Assembly: GCA_902386135.1 (NCBI GenBank)
Contig: CABMIB010000107.1
Span: forward strand, 1 to 54,243
DNA from: an uncultured archaeon
Lineage (GTDB): Archaea > Halobacteriota > Methanosarcinia > Methanosarcinales > Methanoperedenaceae
Reading direction: 5' to 3'
DNA length: 54,243 nt
Shown: piece by piece, positions 7,551 through 16,709 of the stretch
Layout: every line of letters starts with the position of its first letter
Numbering within the stretch: the stretch's first letter is position 1
Position numbers and translations under genes: made by a program
The notes under the pieces: model-generated
Seen by the model: only the letters and a program-made list of their open reading frames with translations
What the model was told of the DNA's origin: nothing
Databases searched by the model: none

Positions 7551-9464
7551 ATGACAGTTGAAGAAGTACTGAACGATTTAAAACAGAGAATCCGGGCTCA
7601 GCTCCCAAAGGATATAACGATATCCGACGTAGATTTTGAGGGACCGGAGCTGGTCATCTATACCGAGGAGCCAAGGAAATTCGCTGAAAATGGCGACCTT
7701 ATAAAGTCCATTGCAAAGGAGATCAGGAAAAGGCTGGTTGTCAGACCTGATCCGAAGGTGCTGGCGCAGCCCGAAGAAGCGATTACCTCGATTTTAAAGA
7801 TCGTCCCGCCTGAGTCGGGTATTACCAATCATTATTTTGATACTGAAACGGGCGAAGTCGTGATCGAAGCCGAGAAGCCGGGCCTTGTAATAGGCAGGCA
7901 CGGCGAGACACTTCGCGAGATTACAAAAGAGGTAGGATGGACTCCAAAGGTGGTCCGTACGCCTCCCATGAAATCCACTACAGTCAATAACATACGCCAG
8001 TTCATGCGCGCCAATAAGGATGAGCGCAAGACGATACTTAGGACAATAGGCAGGAAGATACACCGCGGCGTATCGTCCAAGGACAAATGGGTAAGACTGA
8101 CGACCCTTGGCGCCTGCCGCGAGGTAGGGCGGAGCTGCTTTTTACTTTCAACTCCTGAGACAAGGGTACTGATCGATTGCGGAGTCAGCGTGGGCGGAGA
8201 AGATAACGGGACCCCGTATCTCTACGTACCTGAGGTGCATCCGATAAACCAGATAGATGCAGTCATTCTTACGCATGCACATCTTGATCATATAGGGCTT
8301 GTACCCTTATTGTACAAATACGGATTTGAGGGACCTGTTTACTGTACTCCACCGACGCGCGATCTGATGGCGCTGCTCCAGCTTGACTATATCGATGTGG
8401 CAGCCCGCGAAGGGAGGAAAAATCCCTACGAATCAGCCATGATCCGCGAGGTGCTCAAACATACTATCACGTTGAACTACGGCGATGTCACAGACATAGG
8501 TCCGGATATGAAACTGACATTCCACAATGCCGGGCATATACTGGGTTCATCTATAGCGCATTTCCATGTAGGGGATGGTCTGTATAATATCGCTTTCACA
8601 GGCGACTTCAAGTATGAGAAGACTCGGCTGTTCGACCCGGCCGAAACAGAGTTCCCGCGCATAGAAACAGTTGTGATGGAAGCCACTTACGGCGGGTCAA
8701 AGGATATTCAGCCACAGAGAAAAGATGCTGAGCGGCATTTGCAGCAACTGGCTAAAGAGACCCTTGATAACGGGGGAAGTCTCCTTATCCCGACGTTCGC
8801 CGTGGGAAGAAGCCAGGAAGTCATGATAGTGCTTGAAGAAGCCATACGCAGGGAATTGATCAATGACGTTCCTGTTTATCTTGACGGCATGATCTATGAG
8901 GCGACCGCTATCCATACCACGCATCCTGAGTATCTGAATAACGAACTCAGGAACCAGATTTTCCATAAAGGGATGAATCCCTTCCTTGCAGAATGTTTTG
9001 TCCAGGTTGATTCAAAGGAGAAGCGCCAGCAGATCATAGAAGACCGCAAACCATGCATCATCCTTGCAACTTCCGGTATGCTCAACGGCGGACCTGTGAT
9101 GGAATATCTAAGAACTCTTGGAGCCGAGGAAAAAAATACTATGGTCTTTGTGGGTTATCAGGCAGAAGGGACTCTTGGACGGCGCATCCAGAAGGGATGG
9201 AAAGAGATACCCATGCATGCATCCGGAGGGAAGACCGAGATGGTCAAGATAAATATGCATATAGAGACGGTCGATGGTTTCTCGGGTCACTCTGACAGGA
9301 TACAGCTCATGGAATATGTCAGGAGATTAAGACCGCGGGCAGAGCATATCATAACCCAGCACGGTGATGAAAAGAACTGCATGGACCTGGCAAGTTCGAT
9401 ATACAGGAAGTTCAAGGTTGAGACCCGTGCGCCTATGAACCTGGAGACCATAAGGCTGGCTTAA
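7551..9464 (+). CDS. fttA: KH-domain beta-CASP ribonuclease FttA (aCPSF1)
   Basis: FttA (aCPSF1) is the archaeal CPSF73-like nuclease that cleaves nascent RNA at U-rich sites and terminates transcription. The 637-aa protein has tandem N-terminal KH domains (about 1-180, with GLVIGRHGETLREI). A metallo-beta-lactamase core follows, with LTHAHLDHIGL (zinc-binding HxHxDH) and HILGSS, then a beta-CASP domain with LIPTFAVGRSQE. The C-terminal motifs FSGHSD and QHGDEKN are present. An AAGGAG-like site 7 nt upstream supports ATG 7551. Between psmB and this gene is a T-rich tract (7512-7538) of the type the enzyme itself recognises. It converges with the XPD-like helicase gene, 2 nt apart. Confidence 0.95.
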   Translation: MTVEEVLNDLKQRIRAQLPKDITISDVDFEGPELVIYTEEPRKFAENGDLIKSIAKEIRKRLVVRPDPKVLAQPEEAITSILKIVPPESGITNHYFDTETGEVVIEAEKPGLVIGRHGETLREITKEVGWTPKVVRTPPMKSTTVNNIRQFMRANKDERKTILRTIGRKIHRGVSSKDKWVRLTTLGACREVGRSCFLLSTPETRVLIDCGVSVGGEDNGTPYLYVPEVHPINQIDAVILTHAHLDHIGLVPLLYKYGFEGPVYCTPPTRDLMALLQLDYIDVAAREGRKNPYESAMIREVLKHTITLNYGDVTDIGPDMKLTFHNAGHILGSSIAHFHVGDGLYNIAFTGDFKYEKTRLFDPAETEFPRIETVVMEATYGGSKDIQPQRKDAERHLQQLAKETLDNGGSLLIPTFAVGRSQEVMIVLEEAIRRELINDVPVYLDGMIYEATAIHTTHPEYLNNELRNQIFHKGMNPFLAECFVQVDSKEKRQQIIEDRKPCIILATSGMLNGGPVMEYLRTLGAEEKNTMVFVGYQAEGTLGRRIQKGWKEIPMHASGGKTEMVKINMHIETVDGFSGHSDRIQLMEYVRRLRPRAEHIITQHGDEKNCMDLASSIYRKFKVETRAPMNLETIRLA

Positions 9465-9466
9465 TA

Positions 9467-11641
9467 TCAATTCTTAGTCTGCGCTCTCCTGATATCATTA
9501 AAAAAGTTCATGAGCGAATATTTCACGCGCTCTGGTGCCACATCAACGATCTCAGCGCGCTCTTCCTCAGGGAAAAAATTGAATACGGAATATTTTCCCA
9601 GGCGTTTAACAGATGAGGAGGAGTATCGCCCGTCCAGGAGCACCCTGACGCCGTAGTCTGTTGGCGAGCGCACGACCCTGCCAAGTGCCTGCCTTACTTT
9701 TCGTATCGTAGGTACCTCAACAGCGTAATCCCAGCCGTGCCCGAACTCTGCCTCGTAGGCTGATTCGATCGCGCGCATCCTGTCATTCAGGGCCGGATAA
9801 CCTACTCCAACGATAACAACCGTCCTTCCTCTTCCGTCCTTATAATCCACTCCTTCCGTGAGCGTTCCCCACATGTACGAAATAAGCACAGCCTTCTTAC
9901 CGTTTTCTCCCAGCTTGAAAAACTCATCCCTGATCCCCTGGGCGGATACGCCCACTTCGTCAAGGAAAACGGGGACGCTGCATTTAAGTCTGTTCTTGTA
10001 CTGGACAGCTTCATTGTAACTCGGGAAAAAGATGAGCACGTTCCCATCCGACTGTTCTATTATATCGGTCAGAACCCTTGTGACGATTTCCTTGGTCTGG
10101 GGGTTGTCCCTGTCTTTAGCGAACAATGGAGGAGCGGATACGGCGATTGTAAGTCGTTTTTCTTTCGGGAACGAGAGACCGAAAGTTAATTCGCATGTCT
10201 CGCGTGCTATACCCAGGGTTGTTTTGACAGTCTCAAAAGGAGAAAGCGTCGCAGACATGAGCACCCCGGCATGGACAGAGTTAAATAACGGCGCGGTGAC
10301 GTTCTTCGGTATGCATGTGAACAGCTCAAGCCGCCCGTAGATATCACTGTTCAGGCGCCTGACGCTCAGGATAGGATAGTAGCCCCTGTCATTTGAGAAT
10401 TTCATGTAATTTGACAGGAAGCTTGCCGCAGCCAGGCTGCTGGATATTTTTTTTACAGGGCTTTTTCCTTCATTGAACTGCTGCTCATAGAATTTATCAA
10501 TGTTCAGTCCGACGCTCCTGATACGTTCTATAGTTTCATCCGGTTTTTTTATTCCCGCTCTTTCCATTGCCATTAAAAGCTTGGCCCTGAACATATCATT
10601 ACGTTCTTCCGGGTCTGCTATCCGGATGTCGTGCCAGTCGCCGCCCACTCTTTCCCGTTCACCGAATTTTTTATCGAGGATGTAATTGTACGTGGATTTC
10701 AAAGTGTTCTGAAGAACACCTAAAAATATTACAGCATCCCCTGAGGGCATTGTATCCTTATTTGCTTCGATCTCATCCAGCGCCCTGTTGATCGTGAGCT
10801 CAGTGAGGGTCATGGACGAGTGGGAGCGCGCGGCGGATTCGATATTGTGCGCTTCATCGAATATTACAATGATATCCTGCAGGGTTTTATCCATCCATCC
10901 CAGAACGTTGGTGCGTATATCCTCGTTAAGGAAATGATGATAATTGCAAATCAGGAGGTCTGCTTCTTTCATGTACCTTTTGAGCAGTTCGTATCCGCAG
11001 ATGTCATTTGAGGATGCCCAGTCAGCCACTTCCTCAGGCGTGCGAACGCCGGCAAAGAGCCAGGAACGGAACTCATCGGTATTGGTTTTGAGCATCTCAA
11101 GAAGCTTATCGCAGGAGTTCTTTTTGAGTTCGTGGAGCTGCCTATCGTACTTATCGGATTCCCTGCTCAGTTCCCGCTGGAGTTCTATCAAGCCGGTGTC
11201 TTTTATTCTCTTTTGTTTATCCTTGACGGATTTTATCTCGTTTTTTAACTCCGCAGAGTCTTTTTCATGCTCAAGCAGCTTGTAGGTATTATCCCTCAGC
11301 AGGCTGCATGTGTCGTAATCCATATTTGGCTTCGGGCACATCAGCATCTTGCCTTTCAATACAACCACTTTGATAGCATTCCGCTTCTGTATCTCCCTTG
11401 CCTCTTCGATGAACTGCGCCATCTGCTGGTGAACATTGGTGGCAATAACAACTGTTTTTTTCTCCTGCTTCGCTACATGGAGCGCAGGTACAAGAGCGCT
11501 CAGGGTTTTCCCTGTCCCGCAGGCGCCCTCAAACAGGACGAACTGCTTTTTAACAAGAGCCTCGTGGATAGCCTCCATCGCTTCAGGCTGGTTGGGATAA
11601 CAGGAGCTTTTCGGGAAATAGCGGAGATAGTCCTTTTTCAT
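9467..11641 (-). CDS. XPD/Rad3-like superfamily 2 DNA helicase
   Basis: This is an ATP-dependent 5'-3' DNA helicase of the XPD/DinG group, expected in repair or R-loop/G4 processing. Of 724 aa, Walker A is GACGTGKT (about 39-46) and the DEAH box is VIFDEAHN (about 265). The cysteines LMCPKP, YDTC, NSCDK and DICGYELL, all between Walker A and the DEAH box, match an XPD-type 4Fe-4S domain. Helicase motif VI appears as RQALGRVVRS near the C-terminus. A long charged coiled coil lies in the FeS/Arch region. It converges with fttA, leaving 2 nt between the stops. DinG-type enzymes are the alternative; motif order favours XPD-like. Confidence 0.88.
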   Translation of the reverse strand: MKKDYLRYFPKSSCYPNQPEAMEAIHEALVKKQFVLFEGACGTGKTLSALVPALHVAKQEKKTVVIATNVHQQMAQFIEEAREIQKRNAIKVVVLKGKMLMCPKPNMDYDTCSLLRDNTYKLLEHEKDSAELKNEIKSVKDKQKRIKDTGLIELQRELSRESDKYDRQLHELKKNSCDKLLEMLKTNTDEFRSWLFAGVRTPEEVADWASSNDICGYELLKRYMKEADLLICNYHHFLNEDIRTNVLGWMDKTLQDIIVIFDEAHNIESAARSHSSMTLTELTINRALDEIEANKDTMPSGDAVIFLGVLQNTLKSTYNYILDKKFGERERVGGDWHDIRIADPEERNDMFRAKLLMAMERAGIKKPDETIERIRSVGLNIDKFYEQQFNEGKSPVKKISSSLAAASFLSNYMKFSNDRGYYPILSVRRLNSDIYGRLELFTCIPKNVTAPLFNSVHAGVLMSATLSPFETVKTTLGIARETCELTFGLSFPKEKRLTIAVSAPPLFAKDRDNPQTKEIVTRVLTDIIEQSDGNVLIFFPSYNEAVQYKNRLKCSVPVFLDEVGVSAQGIRDEFFKLGENGKKAVLISYMWGTLTEGVDYKDGRGRTVVIVGVGYPALNDRMRAIESAYEAEFGHGWDYAVEVPTIRKVRQALGRVVRSPTDYGVRVLLDGRYSSSSVKRLGKYSVFNFFPEEERAEIVDVAPERVKYSLMNFFNDIRRAQTKN

Positions 11642-11702
11642 CGGTGGTTATAAGATACTGGGATGATATAAACAGTGCGCTTGTTCTTAAAATAGCTTCA
11701 AC

Positions 11703-11758
11703 AGCACCGGTGTGAAAAAGGTGGTATAATGTTAGCACCACTGTATATATCGGTGCTA
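11703..11758 (+). promoter_or_regulatory. Inverted-repeat operator around a TATA box
   Basis: TAGCACC (11733-11739) and GGTGCTA (11752-11758) form perfect 7-bp arms around a 12-nt centre containing TATATAT, the likely TATA box of the gene starting at 11783. A further AGCACC lies at 11703-11708. A repressor bound here would block TBP. The arms are seen; the regulator is unknown. Confidence 0.5.
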
Positions 11759-11782
11759 CTTGTATATAGACATAGGAGAAAA

Positions 11783-12199
11783 ATGAACTTACTTGAAAAA
11801 CAGGGAGAAAACATAAATTGTTTGGCAGTGGTTAGGGCGGACGATATATCAAAGGTTAAGACGGCTTTATGTGACCTGGTAAGGTATGCCCGTCTGACTT
11901 TCGCAGATAATGCCAGAAGGCTGGAACCTGCGTTTGCAGACAACATTCTTATCCACGTTATGAAAAGCCCGTTGAGGACCTGCTGTGAAGCGGCATCCAT
12001 TGTTCCGCTGGCAGATGAGCCCAGCGCAGCGATTGGCAGGCTGCGAAAGATACATCCTCCGGCTCATGTAATAATCGTAAGTCCAAGACATGAAATATAC
12101 CACGAACTTGTAAACTATGTGGATATATTGCCTGAAATAGACCTGACGCTGGAACCCAACGAGTATTCCGAACCTGTTCAGCAGGCAGAAGAAGCCTAA
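11783..12199 (+). CDS. Conserved small protein (methanogen type, possibly DUF356)
   Basis: This 138-aa soluble protein begins MNLLEKQGENINCLAVVRAD. An AGGAGA site just upstream supports ATG 11783 over an in-frame ATG at 11729 that lies in the promoter. The composition is that of a compact alpha/beta protein (ALCDLVRYARLTF; AHVIIVSPRHEIYHEL) with two adjacent cysteines (RTCCEAAS) and an acidic tail. It resembles small conserved methanogen proteins of the DUF356 kind, but I am not certain of the family. It is alone between the helicase and the fwd operon and appears to have its own operator-bearing promoter. Confidence 0.65.
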   Translation: MNLLEKQGENINCLAVVRADDISKVKTALCDLVRYARLTFADNARRLEPAFADNILIHVMKSPLRTCCEAASIVPLADEPSAAIGRLRKIHPPAHVIIVSPRHEIYHELVNYVDILPEIDLTLEPNEYSEPVQQAEEA

Positions 12200-12478
12200 A
12201 TTTGAAGGTACCTGTATCTATAATATTCAGGGCAAATAGAAGGTAATATATTTCACTGCAGAGTCGCGAAGAACGCTGAGTTCGTTGTAAATAACAGACT
12301 TATGCGAACCCGACGCGAGCTTTGCTTTTTATATTTAGAGCCGCTTTTTTCTAATCCAAATCCTCTGAGCCTAATATAGATGAGTTCTTGACTTTTGCCA
12401 CTCGTTTACCGAACAAAATCACATACTTTTTAAGCAAAGACGTAATTTAAGAACACATTTAATAAAAAGAGGTATCAG

Positions 12479-12853
12479 ATGACATTAAAAGTAACACTGA
12501 TCACAGGACGGACGATAAATCAGGGAGCAAATCTTGAGAACAAGACGTCCTCTGATTATCTTGAGGCAACCGCTTACTGCGAATTGAATTCAAAGGATGC
12601 AGGGTTTTTAGGCAAACCCGGAAGCAACGTGAAAGTTAAAAGCAGGCACGGTGAAGTAATTGTAAAGTTAAAAGAGAACAACGGCAATCCCGACGGTATT
12701 GCGTTCATCCCGATGGGTCCGTGGGCTAATGCTGTGATCGACCCTGATACCAGAGGCTGCGGGATGCCCGGGTTCAAGGGTATTCCGGTTGAGGTAGAAG
12801 CTACCAATGACAGGATATTATTAATGAAAGAACTGATAGCGAGGTATAAGTAA
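12479..12853 (+). CDS. fwdD: Formylmethanofuran dehydrogenase subunit D
   Basis: FwdD is the molybdopterin-dinucleotide-binding subunit of formylmethanofuran dehydrogenase. It corresponds to the C-terminal domain of formate-dehydrogenase-like enzymes. The 124-aa product matches the family in length and has the expected motifs: TLITGRTINQGA at the N-terminus, and FIPMGPWANAV with DTRGCGMPGFKG, which line the pterin site. GAGGT lies just upstream of ATG 12479. It is the first gene of D-B-A-C, and its stop overlaps the first base of fwdB. A T-rich element (CTTTTTAAGC near 12426-12435) could be the operon's TATA box. Confidence 0.93.
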   Translation: MTLKVTLITGRTINQGANLENKTSSDYLEATAYCELNSKDAGFLGKPGSNVKVKSRHGEVIVKLKENNGNPDGIAFIPMGPWANAVIDPDTRGCGMPGFKGIPVEVEATNDRILLMKELIARYK

Positions 12854-14151
12854 TGGCAGTAATAACCGATGCCCTCTGCCCGTTCTGCGGCTGCACGTGC
12901 GATGATCTCACGATAGTGACGGAAGGCAATAAGATAATTGAAGCGAAGCACGCATGTAAACTCGGTGCGGCAAAGATAATGGGGCACCACAGGATAAAAG
13001 CGCCGATGATGAGGACCGATAAGAACGGCAATTTCAAGGAAGTCTCGTACGAGGAAGCTATAAACGAAACAGCCAAGATCCTCGTAAACTCAAAGAGACC
13101 CCTCCTGTACGGCTGGGCGTCAGCGCTGTGCGAGGTGCATAAAAAGGGTATTCTCCTTGCAGAGGAAGTGGGAGGAATCATAGATAATACCGCTTCGGTA
13201 TGCCACGGTCCTTCCACGCTTGCAGTCCATGAGAAAGGCCTGCCGACCTCAACCCTCGGCCAGGTAAAGAACCGCGCCGATGTTGTTGTATTCTGGGGAA
13301 GCAACCCAGTACAGGCACATCCGAGGCACATGGGGCGCTACTCAGTTTTTGCCAAAGGATTTTTCTCGGACAAAGGGAGAAGAGGACGAAAAATCATTGT
13401 TGCGGACGTTCGAAAGACCGAGACGGCCAATATAGCGGATGAGTACATACAGGTGCAGCAGGGCAGCGATTATCTCGTTATCTCGGCATTGAGGGCGATA
13501 CTTTCAGGACATGCAGACGTAGTCCCTGATGCCGTTGGCGGTGTCCCGAAAGAGCAGCTCGTAAAGCTCGTGGATACATTAAAAGCTGCGAAGTTCGGTG
13601 CTGTTTTCTTCGGCATGGGATTGACCCAGAGCCAGGGAAGGTATAAGAACATCGATAATGCTATCTCCCTGATATTCGAATTGAACTCGTTCACGAAATA
13701 CGTCATCATGCCCATGCGCGGGCACTACAATGTGACCGGCTTCGGGCAGGTCTGCTCGTGGGAAACGGGCTTTGCGACTGCCGTGGATTTCGCACGGGGC
13801 GTCCCTTATTATAATCCCGGCGAAACAGCAGCCAACGACCTGTTGCTCCGGAAGGAAGCAGATGCAGCGATGATCATAGCAGGCGATGCAGGCGCACATT
13901 TCCCTGCAAATTCCGTGCGCCATCTTGCGAAAATACCGGTCGTCCAGATCGACCCATACTGGAACCCCACTACCGAGGTCGCAAACGTGGTAATACCCAC
14001 AGCAATCTGCGGCATCGAGGTCGAGGGCACAGCATACAGGATGGACGGAGTATCCCTGCGGTACAGGAAGATGATCGAACCCACACATCCGACGGATATG
14101 GAGGTCCTGGATAGAATAACAGAGCGTGTCAGAGAGATAAAGGGTGATTAA
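12853..14151 (+). CDS. fwdB: Formylmethanofuran dehydrogenase subunit B (catalytic)
   Basis: FwdB carries the W/Mo-bis-pterin active site that interconverts CO2 and formate before formate passes to FwdA. The 432-aa product has the N-terminal 4Fe-4S site CPFCGCTCDD with a distal Cys (AKHACKLG). The metal-ligand Cys is in NTASVCHGPS, a cysteine rather than the selenocysteine of some homologues. Formate-dehydrogenase-like residues follow, including a His next to that Cys. It begins at the fwdD stop and ends 2 nt before fwdA, so the operon is tightly coupled. Mo or W use cannot be decided from sequence; the D-B-A-C order resembles the fwd operon of Methanosarcina. Confidence 0.95.
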   Translation: MAVITDALCPFCGCTCDDLTIVTEGNKIIEAKHACKLGAAKIMGHHRIKAPMMRTDKNGNFKEVSYEEAINETAKILVNSKRPLLYGWASALCEVHKKGILLAEEVGGIIDNTASVCHGPSTLAVHEKGLPTSTLGQVKNRADVVVFWGSNPVQAHPRHMGRYSVFAKGFFSDKGRRGRKIIVADVRKTETANIADEYIQVQQGSDYLVISALRAILSGHADVVPDAVGGVPKEQLVKLVDTLKAAKFGAVFFGMGLTQSQGRYKNIDNAISLIFELNSFTKYVIMPMRGHYNVTGFGQVCSWETGFATAVDFARGVPYYNPGETAANDLLLRKEADAAMIIAGDAGAHFPANSVRHLAKIPVVQIDPYWNPTTEVANVVIPTAICGIEVEGTAYRMDGVSLRYRKMIEPTHPTDMEVLDRITERVREIKGD

Positions 14152-14153
14152 TC

Positions 14154-15866
14154 ATGGAGCTTCTGATAAAGAACGGCGCAGTGTATGACCCGAAAAACGG
14201 GATCAAAGGCGATAAAACAGATATTTCTATAAAAGACGGTAAAATAGTAGATAAGGTAAGCAGTAAAGCTTCCGTGATCGATGCCGGCGGGAGGCTCGTG
14301 ATGCCGGGCGGCGTTGATGCCCATTCCCATATAGCAGGCGCGAAAGTGAATGTCGGAAGAATAATGCGCCCCGAGGATACGCGGTCGGGATTAAAGCCAA
14401 GGACAAAAATAACGCGGCCATACACCGGTTATACCGTCCCGAACGTCTATGCCATGGGATATCGCTATGCTCAGATGGGCTATACTACGGTTTTCGAGGC
14501 TGCGCAGGCTATAATGAAAGCACGCCACACGCATGAGGAACTGGAGGAAATACCTATAATAGATAAAGGCGCACTCACGCTTTTCGGAAGCAACTGGCCA
14601 ACGATGGACTTCGTCCGCGAGAAGAACATGGATAAACTGGCGGCGTATGTTGCATGGGGTCTGCTTGCATCCCGCGGGTTCGGCGTAAAGGTCGTGAACC
14701 CGGGCGGCGGCGAGATGTGGGGATTCGGCAAGAACGTTACAGGCCTGGACGATGTCGTCCCGAATTTTGACGTTACACCAAGAGACATTATCGTGTCGCT
14801 GATGAAAGTCAATGAGATGCTCGGGCTTCCCCATTCCGTGCACCTTCACTGCAATAACACTGGAAAACCGGGCGACTACAAGACCACGCTTGCAAGTATG
14901 GAACTGGCGAAGCAGGTCAGGCCCAGTAAGGATAGGCAGGTGCTGCATGTAACGCATCTCACGTTCAATGCAATGGGTGGAACGAACTGGGGCGATTTTG
15001 AATCAAAAGCCGACGAAATCGCCAACTTTCTTAACAATAGCGAGAATGTAACGACTGACATGGGTCAATTGATATTTGGCAGCGCAACAACAATGACCGC
15101 CGATGGTCCACTCCAGTACGCTAATGCGAAGTTAACGCATGGAAAATGGGGCAACGGCGATGTTGAGCTGGAGGACGCCTCGGGTGTTGTGCCAATGTAT
15201 TATGCCAGGCAAGTCTCTGTTTTCTCTATTATGTGGGCAATAGGGCTTGAACTTGCACTGCTCACAAAAGACCCGTATAAGGTTTTACTCACAACAGACC
15301 ACCCGAACGGTGGACCGTTCGTGAATTACCCTGAGGTCATAGCCCTTCTTATGAGCAACAAAAAGCGCCAGGAGGAGATAAAAACGCTCCATGAGGCCGT
15401 TCATAAGAGGACAAAGATTCCGGGGATCGAGCGCGAACTTGACTTTAACGATATAGCGATCATGACCAGGGCAGGCTCTGCAAAGGTGCTGGGACTCCTT
15501 GATACCAAAGGGCACCTGGGAGCAGGCGCGGATGCCGATATCGCGATATATGACATCCAGCCTGACCAGATTGACCCGTCAGTGGAGCACGCAAAAGTAA
15601 AGAGCGCTTTCTCATCCGCAGCCTATACGATCAAGGGCGGCGAGATAGTTGTGAAAGACGGACAGATAGTGGCTACGCCGATGGGCAGGACATTCTGGGT
15701 AGATGCCTCTGTGCCTGACCAGCATACGGATATTATGATGAAGGACATACGCCTGAAATTCAAGAATTATTACTCCATCAACCTTGCGAACTACATGGTG
15801 CAGGACGCTTATGTTACCCATCCGAACGTGGTCAAAGCCGGCGTCATTTCTGTGGAGGTGAGTTAA
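14154..15866 (+). CDS. fwdA: Formylmethanofuran dehydrogenase subunit A (amidohydrolase)
   Basis: FwdA is a dinuclear-metal amidohydrolase that joins formate to methanofuran, or hydrolyses formyl-methanofuran in reverse methanogenesis. The 570-aa product has the metal motif GVDAHSHIAG and the likely carboxylated lysine in GFGVKVVNPGG. HLHCNN and HVTHLTF (metal His) and the catalytic Asp in TTDHPNGGPF are also present. Length is typical. It lies between fwdB (2-nt gap) and fwdC (1-nt gap). In an ANME organism this enzyme would perform the last C1 oxidation step to CO2. Confidence 0.96.
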   Translation: MELLIKNGAVYDPKNGIKGDKTDISIKDGKIVDKVSSKASVIDAGGRLVMPGGVDAHSHIAGAKVNVGRIMRPEDTRSGLKPRTKITRPYTGYTVPNVYAMGYRYAQMGYTTVFEAAQAIMKARHTHEELEEIPIIDKGALTLFGSNWPTMDFVREKNMDKLAAYVAWGLLASRGFGVKVVNPGGGEMWGFGKNVTGLDDVVPNFDVTPRDIIVSLMKVNEMLGLPHSVHLHCNNTGKPGDYKTTLASMELAKQVRPSKDRQVLHVTHLTFNAMGGTNWGDFESKADEIANFLNNSENVTTDMGQLIFGSATTMTADGPLQYANAKLTHGKWGNGDVELEDASGVVPMYYARQVSVFSIMWAIGLELALLTKDPYKVLLTTDHPNGGPFVNYPEVIALLMSNKKRQEEIKTLHEAVHKRTKIPGIERELDFNDIAIMTRAGSAKVLGLLDTKGHLGAGADADIAIYDIQPDQIDPSVEHAKVKSAFSSAAYTIKGGEIVVKDGQIVATPMGRTFWVDASVPDQHTDIMMKDIRLKFKNYYSINLANYMVQDAYVTHPNVVKAGVISVEVS

Positions 15867-15867
15867 G

Positions 15868-16626
15868 ATGCAGACAGTAACGCTAAAACCCAAAAAAGAG
15901 ATAAAGATATCAGTAGAAGCAGAGAACATCTCGCCTGATAAGTTCGCCGGGAAAACGGAGAAGGATATCCAGTCCATTGAGATCTGGATGGGAAACCGGA
16001 GGACCACTATCGGGGAGCTTTTCTCGGTTAAAGTCGAGGGTTCTGCTCCTGCGGCTGATACGAAGCTCGTTCTTGAAGGGGATTTCTCGCGTGTGAAGAG
16101 GATCGGAGAGGGAATGAGCGGCGGTCTGATGATAATCAAAGGCAATGTCGATATGCACGTCGGAGCAAAGATGAGCGGCGGCAAGATCACCGTAACAGGG
16201 AACGCAGACTCCTGGGCAGGCAGGGAGATGAAAGGCGGCGAGCTCATTATTGAAGGCAATGCCGGCTATTACCTTGGCGCAGGATACCGGGGCGAAACTT
16301 GCGGTATGCGCGGCGGGAAGATCATGGTCATGGGCAACGCACTTGACTTTGTGGGAGAGCACATGTGCGGCGGCGAGATCCTCGTGAAAGGCAATGCCGG
16401 GATACTTCCCGGTTTGAGCAACAACGGCGGCAAGATCGTGATCGAGGGCAATACCAGCAGACCTGGAAGCGAGATGGCAAAAGGCACAATAATCGTCAAT
16501 GGGACTGTGGATGAAATGATGCCGGTCTTCAAGCTTGAAGGTACAGAAGCGGTAGAAGGGGTTGCATACAGGAAATATACCGGAGATGTTATAATCAGCG
16601 GCAAGGGTGTGCTGTACGTGAAGTGA
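15868..16626 (+). CDS. fwdC: Formylmethanofuran dehydrogenase subunit C
   Basis: FwdC is the structural beta-helix subunit, related to the C-terminal domain of glutamate synthase. The 252-aa product shows the regular glycine-rich coil repeats (MSGGLMIIKGN, MSGGKITVTGN, MKGGELIIEGN, MRGGKIMVMGN, MCGGEILVKGN) that build the helix. It is the last gene of the cluster, 1 nt after fwdA. The polyferredoxin subunits FwdF/FwdG and FwdE are not in this window, so they must be encoded elsewhere for a complete complex. Confidence 0.94.
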   Translation: MQTVTLKPKKEIKISVEAENISPDKFAGKTEKDIQSIEIWMGNRRTTIGELFSVKVEGSAPAADTKLVLEGDFSRVKRIGEGMSGGLMIIKGNVDMHVGAKMSGGKITVTGNADSWAGREMKGGELIIEGNAGYYLGAGYRGETCGMRGGKIMVMGNALDFVGEHMCGGEILVKGNAGILPGLSNNGGKIVIEGNTSRPGSEMAKGTIIVNGTVDEMMPVFKLEGTEAVEGVAYRKYTGDVIISGKGVLYVK

Positions 16627-16709
16627 TAACTACAGTCAGACCTGCATTTCCGATATTAAAATAATAGTAGAAAACTATTTTTAGTATCGCAAATGAATAC
16701 AAAATTAAT

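Noticed and set aside
12200-12478. Possible leader RNA or riboswitch upstream of fwdD
   Set aside because: The 279-bp gap has 'gcgaagaacgc'-like words but no convincing nested stems or known riboswitch pattern. Only a plausible promoter near 12426 is supported.
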